DNA from: Citrus sinensis
Taxonomy: Eukaryota > Streptophyta > Magnoliopsida > Sapindales > Rutaceae
Assembly: GCF_022201045.2 (NCBI RefSeq)
Contig: NC_068560.1
Span: 32,885,001 to 32,949,000 of the forward strand
Length of the DNA: 64,000 nt
Direction of reading: 5' to 3'
The translations under genes were made by a program, and so were the position numbers. Position 1 is the stretch's first letter; every line of letters begins with the position of its first letter. Positions 22,310 to 35,225 of this stretch are shown here, piece after piece. The notes below the pieces were generated by a model. The model ran no database searches. It was not told where the DNA came from and saw only the letters and a program-made list of their open reading frames with translations.

Positions 22310-25300
22310 ATGGGCAAACTAGCCGAGAAAGACGAGCTGACGCCGGAGAAGAAAAGTGTAAGGCGGAGGCTGGTTCAGTCGACGCTGTTCCAGCAGAAAC
22401 TGCGAGAAACTGAATCCAAGGTTGGAGATCACAATGCGGATAAGGACTGCGAAGTCAACGGTGATAATGAAGACGATCAAGACTCCTGCTGTGGAAGTCA
22501 AGGCAAGAAGACTAGAAAACGCAAGGGAAAGACAACGCCTCCGGTGACGAAAGAACCCAATAAGGCAATTTTGATATTGAGTTACACATTAAGTTCCTAT
22601 TAATTGGGTTAATTTTGATTAATTCAAATTATTGTTTAACTGTTGGAATTACTGAAATATATTATAATTTGTGCTGGAGAGGGGATATGGTGCCTAAGAA
22701 AATTTTATTTATCTCTAAATTTACCGTACGTTTACAGTTAAAAGAGAGGTCACCAAGGAACAAGACGCCCAAGAAAAATGGGAAAATATTGAAAGATTCA
22801 GTGGAGAGTGAAGATGCACCTCCTCCATCCATCCCTAATTTAAGATTAGAAGCAAAATTGAAGGCTGAGGTCAGTAACTGTGCTCTGATTTGATTTGTTT
22901 TCTCGAGTTTGTTTATTTTTGTATTATTATTATTTTATTTAGCTCCTTTGGTTGGATATTGATCAAATTTCCACGTGTGTATGAATGTCTAAGGTATCTG
23001 CAATTTCATTATTGTAGCTTTGGAAAGAGTGATTTGACTCCTTAAATTTATGCAAAAATTTTCATGTTGATTGATGTGATAATTGTTTTGGTAAATGTTA
23101 ATAATATCATCTCCTTTATCACATCATTTTGTTAGTCATGTGGTAGTTCTATATTAATTGTCACTTCACTCAAGACACCTTCATGCAATAATAATGTCTT
23201 AGTACCATTGTGTGAATTTCTGCAAGTTAGGCCTGGCTCTATCATATGAGGTTTTTGGTACAGATGTGGCCTGTGAATATAATACTTGCCATTAACATTT
23301 GTTACCATCTTTGATCAGGAATATTCACGGATGTTCACAGGAAAGCAATTGCATCCTTTTTTCTCATCATGGAAAGCAGAAAAGAAAAATCAGAATGGGA
23401 AAGAAGTAGATAGTAATTGTTGTTCAAGTGGAATAAAGGATAAAAGCAATACTGTTAGTCCTATTCATGTATTTGACAGGAGTCAGGATGAAGTTGTGTC
23501 TATTGATTGGAGTAATTGGACGTTCTATGAGGACAATGTTGACAATAGAAATTGTTTGGATGGCATAATCTCATCAGCTTTTGATGGCTCTGTTGAGTCT
23601 TTGAAACTTGATAAGTTTTCATGTGTTCCATATCCTAGTAATGCATCTTCAGATCATTGTCATTGTGAAGAACATTTGAATGAAAACCCATCAGAAGTCT
23701 CTGTTCTGTTAGTTGATGGTCAAGAGGTATGCTCCAAGTTCTCCAACAACTCGTATGTGGTCTTATGACAGCATCGTAGTTTAAATACATATTTTTCCTT
23801 TTTCTGTTTTATCTCTTTTTCAGACTTCATTTTCAAAAGGATTTCCTGTTGGCCTCTTGTTTTTTTTGGGTACTTTCCTAGTCATGTTGAGATTTTGAGT
23901 GCAGGACCATCAGCTGGAGCAAGTTACTCATTTTCCCAAGCATGCGGTATCTATGAAAAAATCTGAAGTTGAAGAAAAAAGTATTTCTGTTCAGGAAAGG
24001 TTGGGATTTTATATAACAAACTTACTGTCAATATGTCTGTTAATTTATCTTGACCATGCAAATACTTTACAGTGTGTCAATGTTACTATTTGGTTAGTGA
24101 GAAGAATGCTTTTAATATTGTTCTTTTCTTTACACAGAAACCTTGTCATGGCTTGAGAATTACGAGGATTCTTTTGCAAGTGTTTGCCATAGATCTTAAA
24201 AAATGCGTTGCTGTTTTTGGGCCTGTTGAATTTCAGTGTCTTTTACTTAGGAAAATTGTAAATGTGAAACAAAATAATTCAAAAGAAGAAAACTACAAAA
24301 AACTAGTAAATTCTTATTTTAGATTGAGTACATGGTCTTGTTCCTCCATCTTTGACTTTCATCATGGAGTTTGTGTATAAAATCGGCCAATATAATTTTT
24401 GCCAATTTTTTGTTGCCAACACTGCTTGGTGGTAAAGATGAATGCTTTTTCTTTCCTTTTTTACAAATGATATGTATGGATATACAATTGCCTTCCTAAT
24501 TCTTGGTACTTGTCTCAAGTTGTATTTTTTTCTGATTGATAATGTGTTCAATATTGTACACAAGCTTTATTGTATTTTTAGCAAGTTTTATACGTTAAAG
24601 TTTTATCCATGTACAATTTTGCTGCAGTAGCAGGATGATGTCATACTACAATGGTTGTGCTCATCGGCCTGGGGATAGCTTATGGACAGACAAGTACCGG
24701 CCAAAAAATGCCACGGAGGTCAGCGAGTTCGAATAAACTTCTTTTATATGAAACATATATTTTCTGATCTACTGATGCTAGATAAAGTACACAATCTCAA
24801 GAATTATGTTATGCATGCCTTTTATTTCCCTCCTGTGATTTGTTCCTTTGGCAACAACTTCCCGCAGGTATGTGGGAATAGTGAATCAGTAAAATTTATC
24901 AGTGAATGGTTGCATATTTGGCATGAAAGAGATGTTCGAGCATTCAAGTATTCCTCTGGTAGTGAGAAGTGCAGTGCGCCAGATGATAATCATGACTGTT
25001 ATTTAACTGACTCGGATTCAGAAAATATAGATGAAGGGGATAGCCTGAAGAATGTTCTTTTAGTTACAGGGCCTATTGGGGTATGTACTATATATATTTT
25101 TGTTAAAAATCACTTTAAAGTTTGTATTGAACTGTTTTTTGTTGCGAACTTATAATAGGAACTGTCATTATTGCATTCTGAATAAAATATCAATTTTTTT
25201 TTTCTGTATGTTATGATAGGTGCTTCTTCAGCTTTCTTTCATCTACTGGATTTTGTCTTATTTTTTTATTTAGGTTTCAAGAAATTGCTTTATTGATGCT

Positions 25301-28300
25301 CACAAATGTCACGAGCTTGCGAAATTTTCAACATATGAATCACTTTCAGCTAATGTTTGTCCATTTGCATGTTTATGCCTCAAATAGCATCTGGACCACA
25401 CCCATCAAATATTTCTAGTGCATCCTGTCACCTTTTTGTCTAAGTTTTACGTGCATTGACAGTGTGCTGCTGCCTTTCTATGTTTACACATCCTCTTTAT
25501 ATTCTTGAAATGGCTTTCTGTAATGGAGTGTCAAATTAGTATTTCAATCAGACTAAATGATTTGATTTATATAAGAAGTTAATAGTATGTTTCTCTTGTT
25601 GCAGAGTGGGAAATCTGCAGCTATCCATGCTTGTGCAAATGAGAGGGGATTTAAAGTGCTGGAGGTGCTATTAAATTAATATTGTTATTGTTAACCAGTT
25701 CATAGTTCTGTTTTACCAACTTTCTTATTGACATTGATTGATTTCTTTTGTTGAGATCAAATTAATTACCTATAGAAAGACAAGTTGAACATAGCAGTAT
25801 CCTTTTAGGTGCGTAGTGGATGTTGTGATTGCTACCTTGTGAATAACTAGCAGTGAGATTCCTTTTAGCACAAAGAACACAGCAACAGGAAAAAACACAA
25901 TCGGTGATATATATTTTGAGCCTTTTTTTCTAGATAACAAGAAACTAAGATGCTATCTAAAAGATAGAATGATTTTCAGAATGTGACTTATATTTTGGAG
26001 GATCTTGCTCAGCAGAGGGGGGAAAATTTCTACGTACTATGAAATGAACTAAATTCCTAAGCTAATAAAATATGGTCCCTTTATTTCCTGACCAAACAAA
26101 GTGAAACCTTGCACATGGTTTGACTCTGGGCCCCTTTTATTACTGATAACTGATCCTTCTTTCCTACCATATGACTGGCAATGTTTTGGCCCAAAAAAAA
26201 AAAAAAGAGAGAGAGAGAGAAAAGGATAATTACTGAACTATGATAGTTTGTTGTTATGAAAATTAGAATTAAATGAAATGCTAATTGAGTGTGATGAACT
26301 GTGTACCAAAGAATAATGCATCAGATTGTCGACAAGGAACAATTGTGAAGCAGAAATTTGGAGGGGCTTTGGAATCCAATTGCCTTAAAAGGTTTGCCAC
26401 TTTGTATATGATACTGATGCTTGTAATTTTTTATTCTTTCTGTTGTATCTATTGGGTATTATTTTGTGGCCATTAGAAGATCAAGCATTAAGAACTTAAT
26501 CATCTAGTTGACATTATGCAGTATATTTCTTCCAGGTCAATAGGAAACCCTCGGGATTCACCGAACAAGAATATCATGAAATCTTCCTATACTGTATCTC
26601 TCTGTGAAGCAGCACAGCATGCTGATGATGAGGTGGTCGAAGTGATACACATACCAGATGATGAAAATTCTCATGGAGTGATGGGAAAATCAGATAATCA
26701 TGTTAAACCCTTAATTCTCATTGAAGATGTGGACGTCTTTTTTCCTGAAGACCGTGGTTTTATTGCTGGCATACAACAAATTGCTGAAAAGGCAAAAGGG
26801 CCTGTCATATTGACTAGCAATAGTAAGATGTTCTCGTTAATTTTTTTTTTTTGTGTCACTAGTTCTTTTATCAGCTACACGTAGCTTCATTTTGTTGAGC
26901 ATTGTTCTGTGGTAATGCCTAGGTAACAATATCACTCTACCAGACAGTTTGGACAGGCTAGAGGTTTCATTCACAATGCCTATGCCAAAGGACCTGCTTT
27001 CCCATTTACAAATGGTAAGTGAATGTGATTCTAGTTCTTGGCTCTCCTTTCAAATTATGGAATTTAAATTCATTCTTTTATGCTGTAGATTTGTGCGGCA
27101 GAGAAAGTTGAATTGCAGCAGCATCTTCTAGTGCAATTAATTGAAAGTTGTCGGGCAGATATTCGGAAAACCATTATGCACCTTCAGTTCTGGTGCCAGA
27201 ATAAAGGATATGGAAAAGGTTAATCACACAATACATGACGCATGTTCAGTAATTTTTTTGATACTGTTGTTTCTACAATTTGCATGCATAGTTGTTTTTC
27301 CTAACTCACAACCATTATGTTTTCTCTAGAACCTCTTAGTGTTTTAACATTAGCTTTTCACTTTGCAGATAAAAAATTGCAGAAACTATATGTTCCAGAG
27401 CTATTTGATCCAGATGCTGGGCATCATATGCTTCCCAAGAAAATCCCTTGGGGTTTCCCATCTCAGTTATCTGAGCTAGTTGTCAAAGAGATTATGAAAT
27501 CATTGTCTTTGATGGAAGAAAATTCAACCTTGAGGGAGTTAAGTGAGGGGGAAGGGCATGATGAAATGCCAAGTAATCAAGACATGCACAATAACCCAGC
27601 AGATAGTGTGGAGGCCAAAAAGGAAGAAATGTTAAACATGAATTCCTCTGTTCACACTAACAATGAACTTGAGGATCCTTTGGGTAATGAATGTGAGATT
27701 TCCAATCTCCCTCACACCCCAGTTTCATTCTCCCGGAAAAACAATAGGAGAAAATTCAAAGTAGTTGCATCATCAGATTCTGAAGATGAGCTCATCCGAA
27801 ATAAATCTCCTGTTGCAGAGAGGGATATTAACAGTAAATTTCTTTCTGAAAATCATAGTAGGTTTCCTTCCCACTTTTCAAATGCACAAAACTGCAAAAA
27901 TCCACCAATTGACAAGTTACATTATCCTTTAAAAGAAAAATTGGAGGGAAGCCATTATCTTTGTTCAGAAGTAGCAAATGACTTACAAATAGGTACATAT
28001 GTATCAGTTGATATATCCTGTGTGCCAGAATCATCGTTTGTTCCAGAGACTGACATTGATAATGGGGCAGAGTTGTTATCTGGAAAAGAGTGCAGTGGTT
28101 GTGTTGCTGAGGCTGTAGAAGTTTCTGTGGCCAATGAGTTTGATCTCAACCTTCCACCAGTTGGAGCAGACAATAATTCTATGCTCGAAATGCATAGAAA
28201 TCCTGACATGTTGGAAAAATTTTGTGCTGTTATTGCAGAATCATCTCACATGGAGGAGGTGGAAGATTCTCAAAATGAACATGTGGAGACCATACCAAGA

Positions 28301-29479
28301 GTGTATCAATTGATGGATGAGTGTAGCCGTATGGATTTTAAGAGGAGATCCAAACCCATGGAGGAGCTTAGGTCCCAGGAAGCCATTGATTTAGTGAGAG
28401 ACTCATGGAGGAAACTCCGTGATGGAAACACAGACCTGAGGCAGTATGCAACCTTAGAAAAGCCGAATGCTTTTCAAATCATAAAACTTACTCATGGAAT
28501 GTGCGATCTAATTTCAGAGGCTGATCTGTTGCTTTCTAAGTGTCAATCTCCGGTGAGTTTTATCTTTTAGATGCACGCGCACACACTCATGCATGAGCTT
28601 ACATGCACTTACATGTATTGCTATTGAGGACCTTTCTTTTACTTCTTTTTTTTTCCCCTTGCATAGTCCAGGATAATGAATATGTACTTCTGCAGGACTT
28701 TTTGGAACTGCCGATGTTTCCTCATGAGGATTTGGATGCATGCGCCTGGCGTGATGAGCAGTTGCAGCTGACTTCCTCAATTGTCCAACATGGATTCTCC
28801 ATATATGCAAAAGACATTTCCAATAAAGGATCAAATATGGGTTCCAATACAAAGACAGACTTGTCCTGGGAGATACTGGCTTGCACAAATAATATGAAAT
28901 CTGGTAAATTATGCGAGCAGGACCAAGAAACAACTGGGATCTCACTTACTGTGAGTAACATACTGTTAGAACGGTAAGAATTCCTCAAATTTCTTGCTCG
29001 TCATGCTCATTGTGTGTATAGGATGATTTGAACATATTGAATTGGATAAATTGTGGAACAAATATTGGGTTTTTGCTTAACCCTCTTGCTAATAAATTTT
29101 TTCATCCAAAATGACACTTGACTTTCCGCATATATTTCCTTGTAGTAATTTCATTGATTAACCATGCATGTTTTTACTCTGGCTGTTTGCATTTTAGGGA
29201 GATGAAGTCAGGTCTTTTCAATAGAGTTAAGTCCCTAGTTCCTTCAAGATCTTACTTGGCATTGAAAGGTTATGCATTTCACGAATACCTTTCTTCACTG
29301 GGCTGCATTTTAAGATCTGAATCTTTCCGTTTGACAGAAAGTAGCAACAATACAAAGAAAAGGAGGTATGCCCTTGTAATATCTGCTTGGTATTCAGTGA
29401 CTTTTTAATAAATCATTCTTGCCCATCCACTATGGTTGGTCGTCAATTTATTTGCACAATTTTCTTATGCAGGAGTTGA
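22310..29479 (+). CDS. ELG1: ELG1/ATAD5-like AAA+ ATPase (RFC-like clamp unloader), 15 exons, 1152 aa
   Basis: Exons: 22310-22543, 22738-22869, 23319-23726, 23905-23999, 24628-24718, 24868-25080, 25605-25664, 26312-26391, 26536-26822, 26923-27014, 27089-27218, 27369-28552, 28696-28973, 29198-29365, 29473-29479. All introns are GT-AG and the frame closes at TGA. The RFC-box LWTDKYRPKNATEV lies near residue 308, Walker A (GPIGSGKSAA) near 388-397, then NASDCRQGTIVKQKFGGALE. Walker B (LILIEDVDVFF) is near 499 and sensor 1 (PVILTSN) near 528. ATAD5/Elg1 with RFC2-5 removes PCNA from DNA after replication; it acts in the nucleus. The Arabidopsis counterpart is, from memory, At1g77620. The family's usual VLEV before NASD reads VLEN at the exon 7/8 junction. 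The large exon 12 and C-terminus are poorly conserved linker and Elg1-type sequence. The last coding exon has only seven bases. Confidence 0.88.
26206..26222. repeat. (GA)n microsatellite next to an A-run
   Basis: A short GA run follows a poly(A) run in an intron of the ELG1-like gene. It has no evident function. Confidence 0.8.
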
Positions 29480-30143
29480 GGTTCTGGGCACTACTTGAGT
29501 ACCGGTGCTTTAATGTTGTCCCCTGAGGATATCTCAGTGTTGGTTCAATCTAACTCATACGGGAAGGGTTCATCCCAATCAGAGGATAGTGCTTTCAGAT
29601 GGAGAGTGATATGAGAAAGCTAACTTAAACTGAGTAGACTTACTAACCTTCTCAATTTTACTAACAATTTTCTTGGCTCGGTAGAATTGTCAAGAGAATA
29701 AAGAAATGCATATAGCTAGTATTGGAAAATTGGCCATCAATATGAAGAGTTTGCCTGGAGTGGCTACATTTTTTAGCTAATCTAGGATGTGATTCCATCT
29801 CACTTTCATTTAACTCGTTGTAAAGATTAGTGCACCCATTGTATTGTTGTATATTCTAGCATTGAAAGCCAATTGAAATTGTTTCCAAAAGAAAAAAAAA
29901 TAAATAGAGTTCATGATGCAAGAGGGAATGGCCTCAAATGCAATAAACGCGTATGGGTTATTATGCTTCCTAAGGTTGAATATATTTTGGGGGTAATTTC
30001 TTCACATGATGCAAGTAATTGCTTGACCATATTTAGGTCCATAACGACTCAAATACGATCAAATTGTCAGACCACCACCACGTTAACGTAACTACTTAAT
30101 AGTAATTAGTTGAAAAGCAAGTACGCAACATGTATACTATTAC
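29480..30143. other. 3' flank of the ELG1-like gene
   Basis: This stretch holds the 3' untranslated region and A/T-rich spacer up to the hAT element. The last eight bases (30136-30143, ACTATTAC) are the left target-site duplication of that element. Nothing else was recognised. Confidence 0.55.
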
Positions 30144-31020
30144 TAGGGATGGCAATTGTACCCGCAAACCCGCAAACCCGTCCAAACCCACCCGCCAAAA
30201 CCCGCCCGTTGCGGGTAATTTTATCCGTTGCGGGCGGGTTTAGTATTATAAATTAAAACCCGCACATGGATGCGGGTGGGTTTGGTATTAACCTTATACT
30301 CGGTGGATACCCGCATGGATATCCACCAAACCCGCAATAATTTTTTTCAAATATTTTTAATTTAATTTAAATATAAAAATATATAAAGAAAATAATGTAA
30401 TTAATCAAATTACCAAATAGCCAAAGGCTCAAAGTTGTGTATGTGTGTATATGGCTCATCTCTTATTCTAAAATCATAACCTAAAGAAAACTAAAGGCAT
30501 TTCCCTTCGAATTAGTATTTGAAAATATTAATCTTAATTATTATTATAGGCATTGTGTTAGATGGGTGCTTATGGTGATGAATAAAATAAATATATTCTC
30601 TTTGATCTTGTTTTAAATGATAATATGAAATGTAATTATTATTTTTAGATATTAATTTGTCTTTTTTAAATAGATTTGTATAATTTATACTTAAATTTGA
30701 GAATTTGTGTTGAATTGATGTGGAAATTTTAATTTTTCATTTACATTGTTTAAATATAAAATTGAATATTTATATGGAATTTGAGGTTATTATTATAAAT
30801 TTATATATTAAATATTTGTGATTTTAAATACGGAAACCCGCAAAAAATCCGCCGGATACCATTGCGGGTTTGGTAATTGTTAAAACCCGCTGCGGGTGGG
30901 TTTTTTTAAAAAAATTAAAACCCGCTGCGGGTTGCGGGTGGGTTTGGTAATTTAAATTTTGTGCGGGTTTGGGTTTGGTAATGGCAAACCCGCTGCGGGC
31001 GGTGCCCATTGCCATCCCTA
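30144..31020. mobile_element. hAT-superfamily non-autonomous DNA transposon, 877 bp
   Basis: The element begins TAGGGATGGCAAT and ends ATTGCCATCCCTA, perfect inverted terminal repeats of hAT type. It is flanked on both sides by the 8-bp direct repeat ACTATTAC (30136-30143 and 31021-31028), the exact duplication length of hAT elements. Both subterminal zones (about 30160-30330 and 30835-31005) are packed with AACCCGC/GCGGGTTT copies, while the centre is A/T-rich and codes for no transposase. It therefore needed a transposase supplied from elsewhere. The perfect target duplication and ends suggest a fairly recent insertion. Confidence 0.9.
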
Positions 31021-33158
31021 ACTATTACATGCAATATGAGCTGTGAAACGAATGTAACACGTGAGAAAATTAATCACAAACCTGTCAAACCAAACCATAT
31101 ATCGTATTAGTCGAGGGGTTTCGTTTCGGTTTTGACCATTATGATAAAACAAGAGAAAGAAAGAAGATGGGTCCACGGCATCGGTGAAAACAAAAACAAA
31201 TTATATTATTATTAGCCACTGCACCGGCCATCGATTTTGATGTCAGCAATGGATTTGTTCTTCGGCTACTTTCATTGGTTGAGTTGGGGTTCCACTATTC
31301 ACGAGATTATAATAGTTACAAAAGGAAAAGAAAAGCTGCCGGTGAATGCTAATTCGTCCCTATTCAATTCCCTCTTTGGCTTTTTAAGTTTCAAAAAGAC
31401 TGTCGAGAAATTTGCAGTTTAGTGGCCTTTTGCTCGAGTCTGCACGGAATTCCAGGACCTGATGTAATGTAATTTTAAACCAGAAAGGGAAGTGGCTTGC
31501 ACTTGCAGGTGTCACAGGTGAGGCGATGCCGTGACGCCTCAGATTTTGGCTTGTGAAGCCTTATCAATCAGCAGTGGGAAAGATGGAGATCCGTGTGACT
31601 GAGCTCTTGAATCATTTTTGGGGGGTTAAAAACAAAGGATTTTTCTCTCCTCAACTTTCAGCGCGTTAATTTGTAGCGTTGTAGCGTCACAAAAGCTATC
31701 TGCAAGACTCAACACATAATGCAAGTGAAAACAACATGGTCTCTACTCGTGGCAGGTACATTAGTACCACCACGCAGTAAATGTTTATTAAATTTTTGAA
31801 ACGCTGCAGCGTCGTGTTATCGAATAGCGAACGCTTTAATTTTTTTTATACGGACTATGGTGGAGTCTTTGAGACCACAAATTGAAGTGTAGTAATGGTA
31901 TTGCTGTGGCATCTTTTTAACAATTTATTGACATTTACTTCTTTTTCTGCATTATATGATTATGAAAGTGGACTTTTAGCTTGAAAATGAGGCGAATTTA
32001 ATGTGTGATTTTACCAAGGAAAACTTTACATTGACAGACGCGTTGACAAAATTAAAATCAAACATAAAATTTTCAATTGGTAGTCTCAAAATTCACATCC
32101 CAATTTTTAGTTGTCTCAATAATAATAATAATAACTTCAGTATAAAGGAGAGACTATATGATGTAGGATTCATTTGGTAGTGAAATTTGTAATTTTCATG
32201 TTAAATCGTTAATAATTTTCTAGAAAGAATTTATGGTTGTTTAGTGAATGTCTTAACTATACTCAAAATCAGCTCATCCATGCTATTTTTTTTGGTTAAA
32301 TTTTTTTACATATATATAATTGATAATTTGTGATCCTATAACTATAAGCTTTGGTTATTAATATAATTTAAATAAAAATAAACGGAGAAAAAGGAGGACA
32401 ACGGGAGGGTATTGTTGTAATTTTAATGATGGGTCAGTCTCAGCGATTAACTCGGGAGCAATTATTTGGAAGTACGACTATCTGACTCGATTAACCCCAA
32501 GAAAGCCCAATTCACGAGGGCCCCAATTCTGACATTTCCCCTCCGTACTTTTTTTTTTTTTGGTTTCTTGTTTTTTTTTGCATTTTCTAATTAATAAATA
32601 ATTATTATTTTCAAAAAAATTAAAAAATAACAAGTAATTATAGGCTGTCTGTCAGATCAGGATTCTTTACTGTGGTCTGAATCTCTGATGAACGAATGAA
32701 GAAGCAATGCAGAAGCCCCACCCACCAGTCCCCCATTATTACTTCTTACCGCTTTCGATTTACTATTTTATTTCACTTTTTCCAAATTTACTATCTGTAT
32801 TTCAACGAGGTAACACGAACGAACCTAACCAATCCAGTTCTTTGTGGCTATATTTTCAAGTTTAATTAATTCCGATATTGGTTTAGAATTCTCTTAGTCC
32901 ATTCCATTGCGCTCCAATCTCCATGAATCTATCTAGTTTGATTCATCGTTTTCGAATGACTTCATCTTGTACCAATTTTTAAACCAATTAATGATATATT
33001 GATTGATTTTGCTTATATTATTCCAGTAAGTGACACTATTATTATTATTATTATTATTATTATACAACGTTGTTTGATTAATTTTGTGCATTTGCTCACG
33101 CTCTCATATGTTGGGTGAATTTACTTTTAAAAGTCTAGGCCATCGTATTTTTGTCTAC
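31021..33158. other. Gene-free spacer between the hAT element and the SINE
   Basis: About 2.1 kb of A/T-rich DNA shows no gene I can support. A loose inverted pair of AGCG-containing blocks sits near 31665 (GTAGCGTTGTAGCGTCACAA) and near 31800 (AACGCTGCAGCGTC), possibly a decayed small element. An (ATT)n run lies at 33037-33063. Confidence 0.45.
33037..33063. repeat. (ATT)n microsatellite
   Basis: About nine ATT/TAT units are visible in intergenic DNA. Confidence 0.9.
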
Positions 33159-33566
33159 TTTTTTTTTTTTTAAAGTCTGTTATACACAGATATTACTGAC
33201 ATTACATCAGACATTACAATTAATATTTACAATCATACTATATAACTGGGACCACTATCATACATTGACACACTGAAGTATATGATCAGACATTACAATT
33301 AATATTTACAATCATACTATATAACTGGAACCACCATCATACATTGACACACTGAAGTATATGCCCATATATTTTAAACCCTCTCTAATATTCGAGGGGT
33401 GTCTGCTCCACTCACATTTCGTAAGGGAGAGACTGTCTCCACTCAATTAATTGATAATTGAGGAAGGACTGAAACTAACTTCCATAATGCTCTTATGGAG
33501 GCTCGAACCCTTGCACTCAACATTGTAAGTGCAAGGCTTCTCCCATTGGACCAAAGGCCCATTGGT
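33159..33566 (-). mobile_element. tRNA-derived SINE, reverse orientation, with an internal 79-bp tandem duplication
   Basis: Read on the minus strand, the element starts near 33566 with CCAATGGGCCTTTGGTCCAA. This contains a box A-like TGGTCCAATGGGAG, followed about 40 bases later by a box B-like GGGTTCGAGCC. Together these form the internal RNA polymerase III promoter of tRNA-derived SINEs. It ends in an A tail (plus-strand T run about 33159-33171). The flanks match each other: GTATTTTTGTCTAC at 33145-33158 and the same sequence with extra T at 33567-33583, a target-site duplication. The body is longer than usual because 33206-33284 is repeated at 33285-33363 with two differences. Confidence 0.75.
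33206..33363. repeat. Two-copy 79-bp tandem duplication within the SINE
   Basis: Copies 33206-33284 and 33285-33363 differ at about two positions (GGGACCACTATC versus GGAACCACCATC). It is either a recent duplication after insertion or a feature of this SINE subfamily. Confidence 0.9.
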
Positions 33567-33583
33567 GTATTTTTTTTGTCTAC

Positions 33584-34510
33584 TTAGAATACCAAACTTG
33601 AGTTCCTTTACTTTCTTTCTTTCACTTGGGTCTGCTTTTGAAGAGTCTCAAAGCAGAGATAGCAGCTGGATGGACCATGCATAGAGTAAAATGCCCATTT
33701 ATGGAAATTTGCTAAAGTCATCACAAGGAGACTAGAGAGTTTGGATTACACCATGATATCCATCAATATGAATTTTGCATCAAAAAAGTGATGACTGGTT
33801 CGTAGTTTTCACATAAATGGCGCTGCAAGTTGAATGACTTCACTCTTGATAATCCCATTCCATACATGGACCACTCCACTAGATATCATGTGCACATATA
33901 CAGCATGCCCATATGGCATGATAACTACATACCATAATGGGTTATTTATTAAATAAATGTAATGAACATTTCATAAAGTATCAGATCGCCCACATACAGA
34001 ATCTGATGATTAGATTTGAGAAGATGAAGTACAAAGAAAAGGAATCTCCTCTTTCATCATCAAAAACTGACCATGCTGTCCGTTGCATGTAGAGTAGCCA
34101 TTGTTAAGCATCATCTAGACAGAGATGATATCGATAAAGCTACAGGAGTAGGCAGTGATTCCCGTGACTGCAACCTGCACAAAAGATGATAACTGATCAT
34201 GCCTTTGCATCATCACCTCCCCCATTCATCATCTCCTTTTTGTCTTTCTCTCCTCTTAACTTACCTTCAATTCAGTTGGCACTTATCTTTGGGGTAATAA
34301 CATCCAGGCCTCTAAGTTCTTACTTTTTCTCAAATACAGACGCAACTTGTCATTTAAATCAACAAAAATAATAGAAAAACAAACTGATGGGTTTCTCAGT
34401 TTCTGCATATTATCCTCGCACATGTCTCACAATTTTTTTAATTTCTTTTGTGCGATAGATTGTATTCCCAATATAACTCTTAAACTAAATAGATCCACAA
34501 TCCATCTAAA
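33584..34510. other. Noncoding spacer
   Basis: I recognise no gene, tRNA or known microRNA precursor here. Base composition is less extreme than in the flanking A/T-rich DNA. An unrecognised noncoding transcript cannot be excluded. Confidence 0.4.
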
Positions 34511-35225
34511 TAACCATGGGTCTGTTTGGGATTGTTTTTGAAAAGTTTAAAAGTGATTTTGAAAATTTAAAAGTTAATTTTAGTATTTGATAAAAAAAAA
34601 TCAAAACCACTTTTGTTAAAATTAATTCCTCCTACAACTGTTTTAAAAAGCAGAGAATGAATAACTTTTATATTCTGATTTTGAGAATTAATTTTATTCT
34701 TTAATAAAATTCCATAAATATTCTTAAAATTATTACCTAAACCCAAAATTATCCTTATTCAAATTGGAAATAAAATCAATTTTCAATAAATTTTTGTTAT
34801 AATTCATCAATATTAATTTATTAATATTAATTTGTTGGTCAAATTATTATTAAATTTGTTTCACTAGATTATAAATTTGATTATCAATTGTTTTAAGACA
34901 AAAGAATAAAAAATTAAAATCAATATATTATAGATTTTATTTTTAGTTAAAATTATTTTAGTAGACAATTAAAAATATTGTATGTACATTATTTTTATAA
35001 ATCAGTAAATTTTATCTTACATTATATACATTTTAGTAATTTATTTTCTTTCAACAGTTTAACAATAAAATTTACCAAACATTTATAACTACTTTCAAAA
35101 CTCACAGTATTTCTTAAAACAAAATTTACAAAACATTTAACTGATTATTTTCACAACTGATTATTTTTACAGCACAGTTAACAACAATTATTTTAAAAGT
35201 TACAATATTTCTGAGTTGGCCCTTA
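34511..35225. mobile_element. Possible A/T-rich MITE remnant
   Basis: The stretch opens GGGTCTGTTTGGGATTG and closes, on the other strand, AAGGGCCAACTCAGAAATA. The internal arms resemble each other in inverted order (TTTGATAAA versus TTTGGTAAA blocks). Openings of the GTTTGGGA kind are common in plant hAT-like MITEs. The ends match poorly and no target duplication was found, so the call is tentative. Confidence 0.3.

Noticed and set aside
31058-31063. CACGTG next to the hAT element
   Set aside because: A perfect G-box, but no gene start lies nearby, so it is probably chance.
31665-31830. Inverted AGCG-containing blocks
   Set aside because: The similarity is short and broken, with no target duplication, so it is noted only within the spacer entry.
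33584-34200. Possible microRNA precursor between the SINE and the USP-like gene
   Set aside because: I compared it by eye with common conserved plant microRNAs (miR156, 159, 160, 166, 171, 172, 319, 393, 396, 398, 399) and found no match or convincing hairpin.
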